A stretch of 64,000 nt of DNA from Streptomyces sp. CA-210063. Lineage in GTDB: Bacteria > Actinomycetota > Actinomycetes > Streptomycetales > Streptomycetaceae. The first letter of the stretch is position 1; each line of letters starts with the position of its first letter. The notes below the pieces were generated by a model, which saw only the letters and a list, made by a program, of their open reading frames with translations, was not told the DNA's origin and did no database searches. Shown in pieces: positions 1-7,679 of this stretch. Location of the stretch: positions 7,006,001-7,070,000 of the forward strand of contig NZ_CP102512.1 of the NCBI RefSeq assembly GCF_024612015.1, read 5' to 3'. The translations under genes and the position numbers were made by a program.

Positions 1-375
1 GAGCACGCACCAGCAGACGACGATCCGCGCACAGATCGCGGGCAGTTCGTCCAGTACGGCAGGCACAGCGGGCGGCCGGTACAGCCGTGCCCGCGCGTTC
101 AGGCACACGACGGCCAGCAGCAATCCGGCGACCAGCAGCGGATGCCCTGGTGTCCGGGCGTCGGTGAGCGCCTGCGCGACGAGGAGTGCCGCGCCCGCGT
201 CCACCGCGAGCAGCGCGAGCGCCGAGGAGTGCCGCCGTATGGCGGGCCGCGCGGCCGGGAATCCGGAGCCGTCGTCGGCCCCGCGTGGCGTGATGACCGA
301 GACGCTTGAGACGCTTGAAGATCCGTGCCCCTGTGCCTGTCCGCCAGGGGAGGGAACGGTGCTTTCCGCAGTCAC
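1..375 (-). CDS. Polyprenyl-phosphate sugar transferase, N-terminal part (truncated by window edge)
   Basis: The reverse strand from a GTG at 375 stays open for 125 codons to the window edge. The start overlaps the stop of the glycosyltransferase gene (GTGA, 372-375), which indicates translational coupling. The first 45 or so residues are Ser/Gly-rich and cytoplasmic-looking. They are followed by hydrophobic segments (LALLAVDAGAALLVAQAL and HPLLVAGLLLAVVCLNARA) and a LYRPP turn. This is the layout of the N-terminal membrane domain of WcaJ/exopolysaccharide sugar transferases, which load the first sugar phosphate onto undecaprenyl phosphate. The catalytic C-terminal domain lies outside the window, so the assignment rests on membrane topology and on the neighbouring glycosyltransferase. 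Confidence 0.6.
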   Translation of the reverse strand, partial: MTAESTVPSPGGQAQGHGSSSVSSVSVITPRGADDGSGFPAARPAIRRHSSALALLAVDAGAALLVAQALTDARTPGHPLLVAGLLLAVVCLNARARLYRPPAVPAVLDELPAICARIVVCWCVL

Positions 376-1655
376 GTGAGGATGGACTTCCTGTACTCGG
401 TGGGTTCCCCGCACGGGGCGTGCCCGACGGATGCGGAGCCCGGCGCGCGACCGCCGCGTGACGCGCCCGCGCCTCTCGCACCGTTTCCGTCGGCCAGCAG
501 TTCGCGGTACACGTCCGCCACGGCTTCGGCCGTGTGCCGCACGTCGTGGCTGGTCAGGACGTGGCGGCGCCCTTGGTGGCCGAGAGACTCGCGCCGCACC
601 GGATCGCGCAGCAGCCCGGTGATGGTGCGGGCGAGCGCTGCGGGATCCTCGGGGGGCACGGGTTCCTGACCTGGCGGCAGACTCTCGCGGGCACCGTCCA
701 CGTCCGTGATCACGACCGGCCGGCCGCACGCCATGGCTTCCAGCGGCGCCAGCGCCATGCCCTCCCAGCGGGACGGCAGGACGACGAGATCGGCGGCCTG
801 GTACCAGGGCACGGCATCGGCGGCGGCTCCGGCGAACAGCACCTCGTCGGGTGCGAGCCCCCGCAGCGCCTGAGTGTCCGGCCCGTCGCCGACCAGCACG
901 AGCCGGGCCCCCGGCACCTGCCTGACGACCGTGCTCCACGCCGCCAGCAGGATGTCCTGCCCCTTCTGCCGGCACAGCCGCCCCACACACACGACCAGCG
1001 GAACGTCGGCACCGATACCGGCGAGCAGCGGAATTTCGGCCCGTACGGCACCGGGGGCCGCGGGATGGAAGCGCCCCGGATCGACGCCGTTGGCGATCAC
1101 CCGCCACCGGGCCCGCACCCCGGCACGCTCCCCGGTGAGCCGCTCGGCCTCGCTCACGCAGACCACGCGGTCGGCCCAACGCGCGCCCCACCGCTCCCAT
1201 TTCAGGGCGAGCGAGGCGGTGACCCCGCCGACCGCCTCGAACGACCAGGCGTGCGGCTGGAACACGGTCGGAATCCGCCCGCGTACGGCGAGCCGCGCGG
1301 CCAGCCCGGCCTTGGCGCTGTGCGCGTGGACCAGGTCGGGCCGCACGTCGGAGAGGACGCGCCGGAGGTGTCGGACCTCATGGAGGAGAGTGGGCCCCGG
1401 CGAGCGTGTCGCGTGCCAGTGCCGTACGTTCGCGCCGAGCGCCCGGAGAGCGGGGGTGAGACCACCACCGCCGGGACAGGCGACGGTGACGTGCAGTCCG
1501 TCGGCGAGTTGTGCCCGCATCAGGTCGGTCACGACCCGGGCCACCCCGCCGTCCACGGGCTGGGTGATGTGCAGGATGCGCGACGGAGGGTCCGTGGGTG
1601 GCAGGTGCATGGGGCTTCCTTGCGCACGGTCGCGACGCGGGTCGGTGTGCGTCAT
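372..1655 (-). CDS. Glycosyltransferase family 4 (GT-B fold)
   Basis: 427 residues. The N-terminal GT-B domain starts with RILHITQPVDGGVARVV (about 26-42) and carries DLVHAHSAKAG (108-118). The C-terminal domain has VCVGRLCRQKGQD (222-234), LVLVGDGPD (252-260) and the E-x7-E nucleotide-sugar motif EGMALAPLE (298-306). It should transfer a sugar from a nucleotide donor to a lipid-linked or polymer acceptor on the cytoplasmic face. The ATG overlaps the upstream gene's stop (ATGA, 1652-1655) and its own stop overlaps the sugar transferase start, so the three genes form one operon, probably for a surface glycan. An internal ATG at codon 16 is an alternative start, but the overlap favours the first. 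Donor and acceptor cannot be told from sequence. Confidence 0.85.
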   Translation of the reverse strand: MTHTDPRRDRAQGSPMHLPPTDPPSRILHITQPVDGGVARVVTDLMRAQLADGLHVTVACPGGGGLTPALRALGANVRHWHATRSPGPTLLHEVRHLRRVLSDVRPDLVHAHSAKAGLAARLAVRGRIPTVFQPHAWSFEAVGGVTASLALKWERWGARWADRVVCVSEAERLTGERAGVRARWRVIANGVDPGRFHPAAPGAVRAEIPLLAGIGADVPLVVCVGRLCRQKGQDILLAAWSTVVRQVPGARLVLVGDGPDTQALRGLAPDEVLFAGAAADAVPWYQAADLVVLPSRWEGMALAPLEAMACGRPVVITDVDGARESLPPGQEPVPPEDPAALARTITGLLRDPVRRESLGHQGRRHVLTSHDVRHTAEAVADVYRELLADGNGARGAGASRGGRAPGSASVGHAPCGEPTEYRKSILT

Positions 1656-2755
1656 GGCTTGGCGTCCACGGCGACGAAGAGCACTCCGACCCAGGCGGCG
1701 TCCCGCTGCGAAGCGATCCGGAACGCCAACTGGTCGCCGCCGGGCCGGATTTCCTCGCTCAGATCGAGGATGTCGGAGTCGTAGCCGAGCGTGTTGGGAT
1801 AGGCGGGCGCCCGCCCCGGGCCGGTCGCACCCGGATCGCTGATCGTCGAGTTCAGAACGTCATTCCGCGGGTTGGCCGCGTCGCCCAACGCGATCGGCTT
1901 CCCGTGACCGGTGGAAACGGTGAGCGTGTCGCCGGGTGCACCGCGGTCCCCGTTGTAGGCGACCAGTCCGACCCGCCCGCCCGCGCTCTTCGGGAACGCC
2001 ATGGCGGGCAGCCGGACCTCCTGGTCCCGGTCGGCCGAGAGCGCGTCGAAGCCGTCCCACACCGCCAGGTGGCGCAGCGGCTCCGACCTCTTCTCGTACG
2101 CCGCCACCAGTGTCCAGCCGCCCCAGGCACCGGTGGCCGAGTGGCCCCTCGCCACGTTGACCTGCGCCACGGTGTAAAAGCCCGGACCGCTGGACCGCAC
2201 CAGCTCCGTGACGTCCGCCGAGGCCTGGAAAGCGTCCGCGCCGTGCGCAGCGCGGTGCCCGACCACGGTGTCCGCGAGCACCTCCTGGTACGTGCCGCCG
2301 GGCTCCGCGATCAGCACCCGGCCGTTGTCCTCCGGTGGCTTCTGTTCCCCTACACGCAGGTTGCCGCCCCAGTACAGACGGGCGTACGTCACCCGCGCCC
2401 CCTCCGGCAGACGGAGCTCGCCCTGGCTGGAGTTGTAGGTGTTCGGGTCGTTGTCCACGTCGATGTAGAACATGTCGAAGTCGCCGTTCGCCGCCGTATC
2501 GCCCCCGCGCGCGTCCGGGCACGACGGCGCGTCCGCACGCGGCAGGGCGGTATGGCAGGTGATGGACGAGTTGGCCGCGCGGACGATCCCCCCGTGTTGC
2601 ACGGCGCTGTGGCGTTGCTGGAACGCGAGGCTCTCCGCCTCGGCCGTCGGCGCGGTGGACGTGGCCGTCGCGGGGGTGCCGGGTGTCCAGAGAGAAGCGA
2701 GAGCACAGCAGCCCACGATGGCGCGGCGTAGCAGATGACCCGGGTTATGGCGCAT
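1652..2755 (-). CDS. Secreted DUF3344-like protein
   Basis: 367 residues from the ATG at 2755. The frame stays open 40 codons further upstream, but only this start gives a signal peptide: basic MRHNPGHLLRR, a hydrophobic stretch around AIVGCCALASLW, then Ala/Thr-rich. The mature part contains FDMFYIDVDND, ARVTYARLYWGG, GWTLVAAYE and LGYDSDILDLSE. These resemble the Streptomyces DUF3344 family of exported beta-rich proteins (recognised from memory). It is the first gene of the coupled exopolysaccharide-type operon, so it may act at the cell surface with the glycan made by the next two genes. That role is inferred from gene order only. Confidence 0.7.
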   Translation of the reverse strand: MRHNPGHLLRRAIVGCCALASLWTPGTPATATSTAPTAEAESLAFQQRHSAVQHGGIVRAANSSITCHTALPRADAPSCPDARGGDTAANGDFDMFYIDVDNDPNTYNSSQGELRLPEGARVTYARLYWGGNLRVGEQKPPEDNGRVLIAEPGGTYQEVLADTVVGHRAAHGADAFQASADVTELVRSSGPGFYTVAQVNVARGHSATGAWGGWTLVAAYEKRSEPLRHLAVWDGFDALSADRDQEVRLPAMAFPKSAGGRVGLVAYNGDRGAPGDTLTVSTGHGKPIALGDAANPRNDVLNSTISDPGATGPGRAPAYPNTLGYDSDILDLSEEIRPGGDQLAFRIASQRDAAWVGVLFVAVDAKP

Positions 2756-3051
2756 GACCGGCGGTGCCCTTTCGCGATGCTCGTGCAGGTGGACCGCGGG
2801 GAGGAAGCGGGACAACAGCGGTTGAGGGGTGCCCTCGACCGGTGCACAGCAGCCTTTGGTTGCGGAGAACCGCAACCGTATCTGCCAATTCGTATATATC
2901 GGTGAAACCAGACATGCGTGTCGAAATCGTGAAACTATGCGTTTCGCGGATCACTCTTTCGGCCGCACAACCCCCCTTGTGTGCCATGCGTTGATCGAGT
3001 GTCGGGCGCACCGCCCGGATGTATGGCGTCACTACCAAGGAGCACTTCTCC
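2756..3051. other. Divergent promoter region between the operon and chaplin
   Basis: This is a 296-base non-coding stretch between the minus-strand operon and the plus-strand chaplin. The middle (2880-2960) is AT-richer than its surroundings, as expected for promoters. An AAGGAG ribosome binding site precedes the chaplin ATG. No reliable -10/-35 pair or repeat was identified. Confidence 0.4.
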
Positions 3052-3297
3052 ATGCCGCGTATCGCGAAGGGCCTGGCCCTGACCTCCGTCGCCGCCGCCA
3101 CCGCTGTGGTGGGCACCGCCGGCGTCGCCGTTGCCGACAGCGAGGCGAAGGGCGTCGCCGCCCACTCACCCGGTGTGCTGTCGGGCAATGTCGTCCAGGT
3201 CCCGGCCCACATCCCGATCAACCTCTGCGGGAACACCGTCAACGTCCTCGTCGGTGTGCTGAACCCCGCGTTCGGCAACACGTGCCTCAACCGTTGA
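3052..3297 (+). CDS. chpF: Short chaplin (ChpF-like)
   Basis: 81 residues from the ATG at 3052, preceded by AAGGAG; a start 11 codons upstream would spoil the signal peptide. A signal peptide ending near AVADS is followed by one chaplin domain: GVLSGNVVQVP, HIPINLCGNTV and NPAFGNTCLNR, with the conserved Cys pair. Short chaplins lack a sortase signal. They self-assemble into amyloid fibrils that lower surface tension and coat aerial hyphae. The symbol rests on remembered synteny (chpF, SCO2705, beside a glycosyltransferase and near melC/chpG); the family call is secure, the paralogue name less so. Expression is expected at the onset of aerial growth, but no regulator site was identified. Confidence 0.92.
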   Translation: MPRIAKGLALTSVAAATAVVGTAGVAVADSEAKGVAAHSPGVLSGNVVQVPAHIPINLCGNTVNVLVGVLNPAFGNTCLNR

Positions 3298-3316
3298 CGT
3301 AGTCGCGCACCGTTCC

Positions 3317-3348
3317 CCGGCCGTCCTCCCTGATGGGAGGGCGGCCGG
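3317..3348 (+). terminator. Terminator after chaplin chpF
   Basis: A 14-bp stem with one G-U pair (arms 3317-3330 and 3335-3348) encloses a TGAT loop, 20 bases after the chaplin stop codon. There is no U-tract, which is usual for streptomycete terminators. Confidence 0.7.
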
Positions 3349-3526
3349 TCTGCTGTGCCCCGAATGGAGCGAAGGGCGCGTCACTCTCCTTGCGGCGGCT
3401 CACCTGCGGCGACGGCAGCGATTGGGGCCGCAGGCCGCTACAGAAGGAGACCGACCGGTTGCAGATGGTGATGGCTGATTTAACGGTGAATGCAAGATCT
3501 GCCGCACCGATCGAAGGGAAACACCC

Positions 3527-4255
3527 ATGCGTGCTCTGCCCGCCCGACGCCTCGCGTCCTCCGCCCTCTGCGCCACGCTCGTGCTCGGGATCACCGCCTC
3601 CGCCGCGCTGGCGGTCGACGGAGACTCGAGCCGTGACCGCACCCGGGCGACGGCACCCGTACCCGCCGCGGATGCGCTCATGACGCAGGTCAAGTCGTTG
3701 GATGACCTCGCCGGCGTCCTGAAGCCGGTCACCGCTCTGCTCGACTCCGTGCTCAAGGCGAACAACGGCCAACTCTCCGACAAGCAGGCGGCCCGACTCG
3801 GCGGCGACGTCAAGAAGTCGCTCGCCAAGCTCACCGGCACCTCCCCGGCGGCCCAGCCGGCCACGTCCACCAAGCCGTCGGCGCCCGCTCCTTCCGCGGC
3901 GCCCAACAAGCCCACGGCACCGATCACGCCGGCCGAGTCCACGGCATCGACGCTGCCGCTGCTTCCAGCCGCACCCTCGTCGCCCGTACAGGGCGGAAGC
4001 ATCGCGTATGACAGGCCCACGCGCCCGATCGACCTCAAGCGCGACGCCCTGGCCGACCTCCAGAAGAAGGTCGACGCCCTGCTCAAGGCGGCCACCTCCG
4101 ACGACCGCGCACGGGTGGCGCCTGCGGCGAGGAGCGTGCTGACCGGCATGGTCAACGTGATGACGGCCAGCTTGGTCGGCGGCGGCCTGCCGAAGGCGAA
4201 CCTGCCCGGTCTGCCCCCGCTGAACGCGCCGACCGGTGATCTGCGGCGGTCCTGA
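3527..4255 (+). CDS. Secreted protein of unknown function, Pro/Ala/Ser-rich linker
   Basis: 242 residues with a GAAGGGA ribosome binding site just upstream of the ATG. A signal peptide (MRALPARRLASSALCATLVL, cleavage probably after SAALA) is followed by a helical segment with LDDLAGVLKPVTALLDSVLK. A Pro/Ala/Ser/Thr linker of about 60 residues comes next, then a second helical segment (LADLQKKVDALLKAA) and a C-terminus with GLPKANLPGLPPLN. There are no cysteines in the mature part and no membrane anchor or sorting signal. It sits among small surface proteins and a chaplin, so a cell-envelope or aerial-hypha role is plausible. No domain family was recognised. Confidence 0.75.
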   Translation: MRALPARRLASSALCATLVLGITASAALAVDGDSSRDRTRATAPVPAADALMTQVKSLDDLAGVLKPVTALLDSVLKANNGQLSDKQAARLGGDVKKSLAKLTGTSPAAQPATSTKPSAPAPSAAPNKPTAPITPAESTASTLPLLPAAPSSPVQGGSIAYDRPTRPIDLKRDALADLQKKVDALLKAATSDDRARVAPAARSVLTGMVNVMTASLVGGGLPKANLPGLPPLNAPTGDLRRS

Positions 4256-4270
4256 CGGTCGCAGATCACC
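4235..4270 (+). terminator. Hairpin spanning the stop codon of the secreted protein
   Basis: A perfect 10-bp inverted repeat (GGTGATCTGC at 4235-4244, GCAGATCACC at 4261-4270) encloses the stop codon at 4253-4255. A second hairpin follows (GGTGCCTG 4289-4296, CAGGCACC 4305-4312). Together they probably end transcription. The next 270 bases up to 4583 hold only the leader of the following gene; I see nothing else there. Confidence 0.5.
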
Positions 4271-4583
4271 CTCTCGGGACCGGGGAACGGTGCCTGAGGC
4301 GAAGCAGGCACCACCCCGCCGTCGGGCCGGCCTTCCCAAGCTCCGCTCGAGCAGGGGAGACCTCATGGTCGGCCCGACGGCATTTCGTGCCCACCGACTT
4401 ATCCGTACCGACTTATATGAGAATGCGACACGCCGTTCATTCGAGTGAGTCGCGGAATTTGCACCCCCATGGGGTTACCGAGGAGGCCGGGTCTCGTTGG
4501 GCAGGCAGGGAGAGGCCAGGTATTCCCCTGCCTGCGCAGTGAGAATTCCCCTGATGACATGAGTTGCCGAAGAAAGGAACACG

Positions 4584-4874
4584 ATGAAGTCGCTGAAGGC
4601 CGCCGCCGTTGTTGCCGGGTCCATGGCCATCGCCGGTGCTGCCGTGCCGGCCCATGCCCACAGCGCAGCGGACCTCGCGCCCCCCAACCTCACTGGCGCC
4701 ATGAACACCATCACCAAGAGTTCCCTCGACGTCGTCCCCATGCGGCAGCAGTCGAACTCGCTCGACACCGAGAACAAGGACTCCGTGCTCAACACCGTCA
4801 AGGGCGCGACGACGGCCCTCAACTCCGACGGCAGCCCCACCCGGCTCCTCGGCGGGCTTCCCCTCAAGCGCTGA
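4584..4874 (+). CDS. Small secreted protein of unknown function
   Basis: 96 residues with an AAAGGAA ribosome binding site before the ATG. A signal peptide (MKSLKAAAVVAGSMAIAGAA, cleavage near AHA) leaves a mature peptide of about 70 residues that is hydrophilic and lacks cysteine. It carries TKSSLDVVPMRQQSNSLDTE and a basic end, GGLPLKR. It has neither the rodlin pattern nor a chaplin domain. It is flanked by its own terminator and lies between a secreted protein and the VKOR gene. The size, export signal and location suggest a surface or aerial-hypha peptide, but the family is unknown to me. Confidence 0.75.
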   Translation: MKSLKAAAVVAGSMAIAGAAVPAHAHSAADLAPPNLTGAMNTITKSSLDVVPMRQQSNSLDTENKDSVLNTVKGATTALNSDGSPTRLLGGLPLKR

Positions 4875-4908
4875 TCTCTTTCGCGAGTTCCGCGCGCACC
4901 AAAAGTCA

Positions 4909-4942
4909 GGGCCGATTCCGCACCGGCGCGGAGTCGGCCCTC
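4909..4942 (+). terminator. Terminator after the small secreted protein
   Basis: A 14-bp stem with one T-G pair (arms 4909-4922 and 4929-4942) and a six-base loop starts 34 bases after the stop codon. It separates this gene from the VKOR pair. Confidence 0.7.
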
Positions 4943-5073
4943 CGCGTTGCCAACAGGCCGTACCCGCACCGGCGTTCGACGCGCATTCCTCGTTCGTGTG
5001 GTCGTTCCTGGAAATCGCCGGACGGGTGAAAACGTGGCGGGATTCGTCCGGAGGGCGCGCATAGGATCCCGCG

Positions 5074-5343
5074 GTGACCTCAATCCCTACTGAAACGCTC
5101 CCTTTGCGCCGCGGCGACCTCGGCACGGTCGTCGTCATGGCCTGGAGCGGCGAAGCCCCCGCCGACGCCATGCCCCACCTTCGCGGCCCCATCCCGGGTG
5201 ACGGCGAGAACCGCCCGGAGGCGCCCTCGGCCACCGTCACCGTCACCGTCGAGCCCGAGGCGCCGGCCGCGTTCACGGGCGACACGGAGACGCTGACCCG
5301 TGCGGCGCACGTTCTCCTGCCGACCCGCGGCCTGCGCGCCTGA
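5074..5343 (+). CDS. Small protein coupled to VKOR gene, unknown function
   Basis: 89 residues from a GTG at 5074. The codons have the strong G/C third-position bias of real Streptomyces genes, and the stop overlaps the VKOR start (TGATG, 5341-5345), so the two are translationally coupled. The sequence contains RRGDLGTVVVMAWSGEAP, a Pro/Glu-rich middle, SATVTVTVEPEAPAAFTGD and an end in LLPTRGLRA. There are no cysteines and no signal peptide, so it is not an obvious thiol partner for VKOR. No ribosome binding site is convincing at the GTG, and the exact start is uncertain. Confidence 0.5.
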   Translation: MTSIPTETLPLRRGDLGTVVVMAWSGEAPADAMPHLRGPIPGDGENRPEAPSATVTVTVEPEAPAAFTGDTETLTRAAHVLLPTRGLRA

Positions 5344-5975
5344 TGGCGGCCGCGGCGTTGCCGGCAGGGCGGACGACAGCCTCCGAGCGGTCCGAGCGGA
5401 CGGCCGGCGGCCACCGAGGGTTCGCCCTGCTGTTGGTGATCACGGGCGCGGCCGGGCTGCTGGCCTCCTGGGTCATCACGATCGACAAGTTCAAGCTGTT
5501 GGAGGACCCCGACTTCACCCCCGGGTGCAGCCTCAACCCGGTCGTCTCCTGCGGCAACATCATGGAGAGCGACCAGGCTTCGGCCTTCGGGTTCCCCAAC
5601 CCGATGCTGGGCCTGGTGGCGTACGGCATCGTCATCTGCGTCGGCGTGAGCCTGCTGGCCGGGGCGAGGTTTCCGCGCTGGTACTGGCTCACCTTCAACG
5701 TCGGCACTGTCTTCGGCGTCGGCTTCTGCACCTGGCTGCAGTTCCAGTCCCTGTACCGGATCAACGCCCTGTGCCTGTGGTGCTGTCTGGCGTGGGTCGC
5801 CACGCTCGTCATGTTCTGGTACGTGACGTCGTTCACCGTGCGGCGCCAATTCCTGCCCGCGCCCGGCTGGTTGCGTGGATTCCTCGGGGAATTCACCTGG
5901 GTCCTCGCGGTGGTGCACACAGGCGTCATCGGCATGCTGATCCTGACGCGCTGGTGGGACTTCTGGACGAACTGA
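5343..5975 (+). CDS. Vitamin K epoxide reductase (VKOR) family thiol oxidase
   Basis: 210 residues. The sequence shows four to five membrane segments and the VKOR cysteines: a loop pair C62/C70 in CSLNPVVSCG and the quinone-site CxxC at C144/C147 in CLWCC, with an extra C148. Bacterial VKORs re-oxidise a DsbA-like partner and pass the electrons to menaquinone, so they support disulfide formation outside the membrane. The chaplins nearby each have a Cys pair and are possible clients, though that is inference. No fused or adjacent thioredoxin domain is present, so the DsbA partner must be elsewhere. The start overlaps the stop of the 89-residue protein. Confidence 0.88.
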   Translation: MAAAALPAGRTTASERSERTAGGHRGFALLLVITGAAGLLASWVITIDKFKLLEDPDFTPGCSLNPVVSCGNIMESDQASAFGFPNPMLGLVAYGIVICVGVSLLAGARFPRWYWLTFNVGTVFGVGFCTWLQFQSLYRINALCLWCCLAWVATLVMFWYVTSFTVRRQFLPAPGWLRGFLGEFTWVLAVVHTGVIGMLILTRWWDFWTN

Positions 5976-6270
5976 ACACCCGCCTGGGCGCGCCGTCCGG
6001 TGCCGACGACAGACCCGCGACGGTGTGGCCTGCCGATCCCTCGGCCGGCGGACAATGCAGCTCACAGGCCGGACGGTGGACGTTGTCGGCCCTGATGCCC
6101 GCGGAGTCCTGAGTGACGTCGAAGCAGACCCGATCGCCTTCGACCAACGTGCGATCCGAACAGTCGTGAACCGCTGAGCGGCAGGCGACCGCATCAGGTT
6201 CCCCGCCCTCCTGGGCGATGACGCCCAGGCCCCGGCCGGGATCGAACCACTTCACCACGCCACTTGGCAC
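5926..6270 (-). CDS. Divergent cold-shock-domain protein
   Basis: 114 residues from a GTG at 6270, preceded by GGAGGT. The N-terminus, MPSGVVKWFDPGRGLGVIAQ, aligns with the cold-shock start (GTVKWF), and the order 'acidic EGG, SAVHD, LVEGDRVCFDV' follows the fold. The RNA-binding aromatic motifs are degraded: RNP1 reads GRGLGVI instead of KGFGFI, and the RNP2 position reads AVACRS. After about residue 70 comes an unrelated Ser/Pro-rich tail. The 3' end overlaps the VKOR 3' end by 50 bases in convergent orientation. It may have lost or changed nucleic-acid binding. Upstream extensions of the frame look non-coding. Confidence 0.6.
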   Translation of the reverse strand: MPSGVVKWFDPGRGLGVIAQEGGEPDAVACRSAVHDCSDRTLVEGDRVCFDVTQDSAGIRADNVHRPACELHCPPAEGSAGHTVAGLSSAPDGAPRRVFSSSRSPTSASGSACR

Positions 6271-6781
6271 AGCCCACCTCCGACGCGACCGATTGAGACC
6301 GGAGGGCTCAGCGTCCACCCGCACCCCCTCGGCCGCAACCAGCGCACGCCCTGGCGTCCGAGGCACTCGTTCCGCGCTCAGGGCACGCATCACCACGCCG
6401 CCGCCCGACGACACCGGCCAAGCTCAGCGACTGGCACGTCGGAGAGAGCACGTCGGCTGCGGCGCGCCGGGTCGATCGGCCGGCGGCCGGGCGATCCCTG
6501 GCGTTCGCAATGCGCGGTGGCTCGCCCTCACGTCCGCCCGCCCCGCAATAACCGGGGCCCGGGCGCCCGATCCCCTGCCCGCACGGGGTTTATCGTAGAC
6601 GACGAGAAGCGTCACGCATTCCCGCTCAGCTGGGCCCTATTCCCTCGTCTGCCGTAACTTCGGGCCATGCGAGTGAATGACCGGGCCGTCGTTGCGGGAT
6701 GTTCGTTGCTCCTGGTGTTGCATTCTTCTCAGGGCTTCGTAACCGCGTTGCCTCAGTGGAAGTTCGAAAGGAACGAATTCC
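6271..6781. other. Non-coding stretch upstream of the RiPP-like precursor
   Basis: This 511-base stretch holds no convincing gene; the open frames have extreme Arg/Ala composition and no ribosome binding sites. The last 120 bases are AT-richer and should contain the promoter and leader of the precursor gene. An AAAGGA ribosome binding site lies just before its GTG. Confidence 0.4.
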
Positions 6782-7012
6782 GTGTCGAAGATCACTTTCG
6801 AAGAGCTGGACGGTCTGACCGGCGAGATGCTCCCGGAGCGCTCGGTCCTGTCCACCTTCGCCCCCGGCGGCGGCAACGACGGCGCCATCGTGACGAACGC
6901 CTGCGTGTCGCACCACGTCGACACCAACCCGGGCCTGCTCGGGCTGAACATCGCTGGGACCCCCGCGCAGTCCAGCATCACCTGCGCGCCGGGTAACGCG
7001 GTCGCGTTCTGA
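6782..7012 (+). CDS. Putative RiPP precursor peptide (copy 1, intact)
   Basis: 76 residues from a GTG at 6782, with AAAGGA nine bases upstream. The first half looks like a RiPP leader: MSKITFEELDGLTGEMLPER then VLS, with an acidic EELDxLxGE helix. The second half is a Gly/Ser/Thr/Asn-rich core with two cysteines, in NACVSHH and SSITCAPG, and ends in VAF. A second copy downstream keeps the same leader and core pattern. A protease with a leader-binding-like domain follows. The Ser/Thr plus Cys content would allow thioether or disulfide rings. No lanthionine synthetase, cyclodehydratase, radical SAM enzyme or transporter is present nearby, so the class is undetermined. Confidence 0.7.
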   Translation: MSKITFEELDGLTGEMLPERSVLSTFAPGGGNDGAIVTNACVSHHVDTNPGLLGLNIAGTPAQSSITCAPGNAVAF

Positions 7013-7020
7013 TAAAAACG

Positions 7021-7054
7021 CCAGCGGCCGGGGCACTCTGTCCCCGGCCGCTGG
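7021..7054 (+). terminator. Strong terminator between precursor copies
   Basis: A perfect 13-bp stem (7021-7033 with 7042-7054) and an eight-base loop lie nine bases after the precursor stop. Such a hairpin often lets a precursor be made in excess over downstream processing genes. Confidence 0.8.
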
Positions 7055-7163
7055 CCGTCCACCGGCACACGCTTGTCGAAGCGTGTGCTTTCGACGCCAG
7101 AAGCGGTGCTGGTGCCTGCTTGAAGGCGCCATGCACCGCTTTTTGGCATGAGGAAGGAAAGTC

Positions 7164-7436
7164 ATTTCTGGCATCGGTCATGAGGAACTCGACGCCCTCT
7201 CCGGCGAGCTGCTCCCCGGAAAGATGCTGCTCTCCATCGTAATTATCGATAACAGTACTCATAACACATATAACTTCCCCGCAGGCGGTGACGGCAAGGG
7301 CGGCGGAGCCACGGTCGCCTAGGCCTGTCAGGCCCAGCAGACCCAGGGCTCGGGGGGCCTGCTCGCCGCGCTGGGCCTGGGCACCCCGGCCAGCAGCAGC
7401 ATGACGTGCATTCCGGCTGCGGTCATCGCCCGCTGA
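7164..7436 (+). pseudogene. Decayed second RiPP precursor (ATT at start, internal TAG)
   Basis: Reading from 7164 gives a leader, SGIGHEELDALSGELLP, that matches copy 1 at nearly every conserved position. A good ribosome binding site (AAGGA) lies at the right distance. However, the start codon position reads ATT, and a TAG stop sits where a TAC or similar would continue the core (GGATVA-stop-ACQAQQ). After the stop the frame continues with GGLLAALGLGTPASSSMTC and ends IPAAVIAR, parallel to GLLGLNIAGTPAQSSITC in copy 1. About 40 bases around 7238-7277 are AT-rich (roughly 30% GC) and have no counterpart in copy 1, so they look inserted. The copy is most likely inactive. Confidence 0.75.
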
Positions 7437-7679
7437 GACGTACCCCCTCCGCAGCCGGCTGCGTTCACATGACGGAAGTACCGGTGCACCGGAAAGGCCA
7501 TCGCGGCCGGGACCGCGGTCGGCGGCTCGAGACCGCCCCGTCGCAGGCGGCGGAAGACACCCGGGTCCGGCCGCCGCAAAGCCCCGGCGGGAGAACTATC
7601 TCTTTGGGAGATCGCCATCAGTACGCAAACACCCACGTCGGTCCACGAGGAGTCGCCCGTCCCCGCCGGGGCGGGCCCG

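Noticed and set aside
4584..4874. Possible rodlin (RdlA/RdlB)
   Set aside because: The size and signal fit, but the mature sequence lacks the Asn/Gly/Ala-rich pattern of rodlins.
4437..6194. Long minus-strand open frame (585 codons) opposite VKOR
   Set aside because: It runs antisense to the VKOR gene and three other plus-strand genes, has a high Arg/Pro/Gly composition and no ribosome binding site; it is a GC-bias shadow.
6782..7436. Classification as daptide, lanthipeptide or linaridin precursor
   Set aside because: None of the required tailoring enzymes is present nearby and the leader does not match the ones I remember, so no class was assigned.
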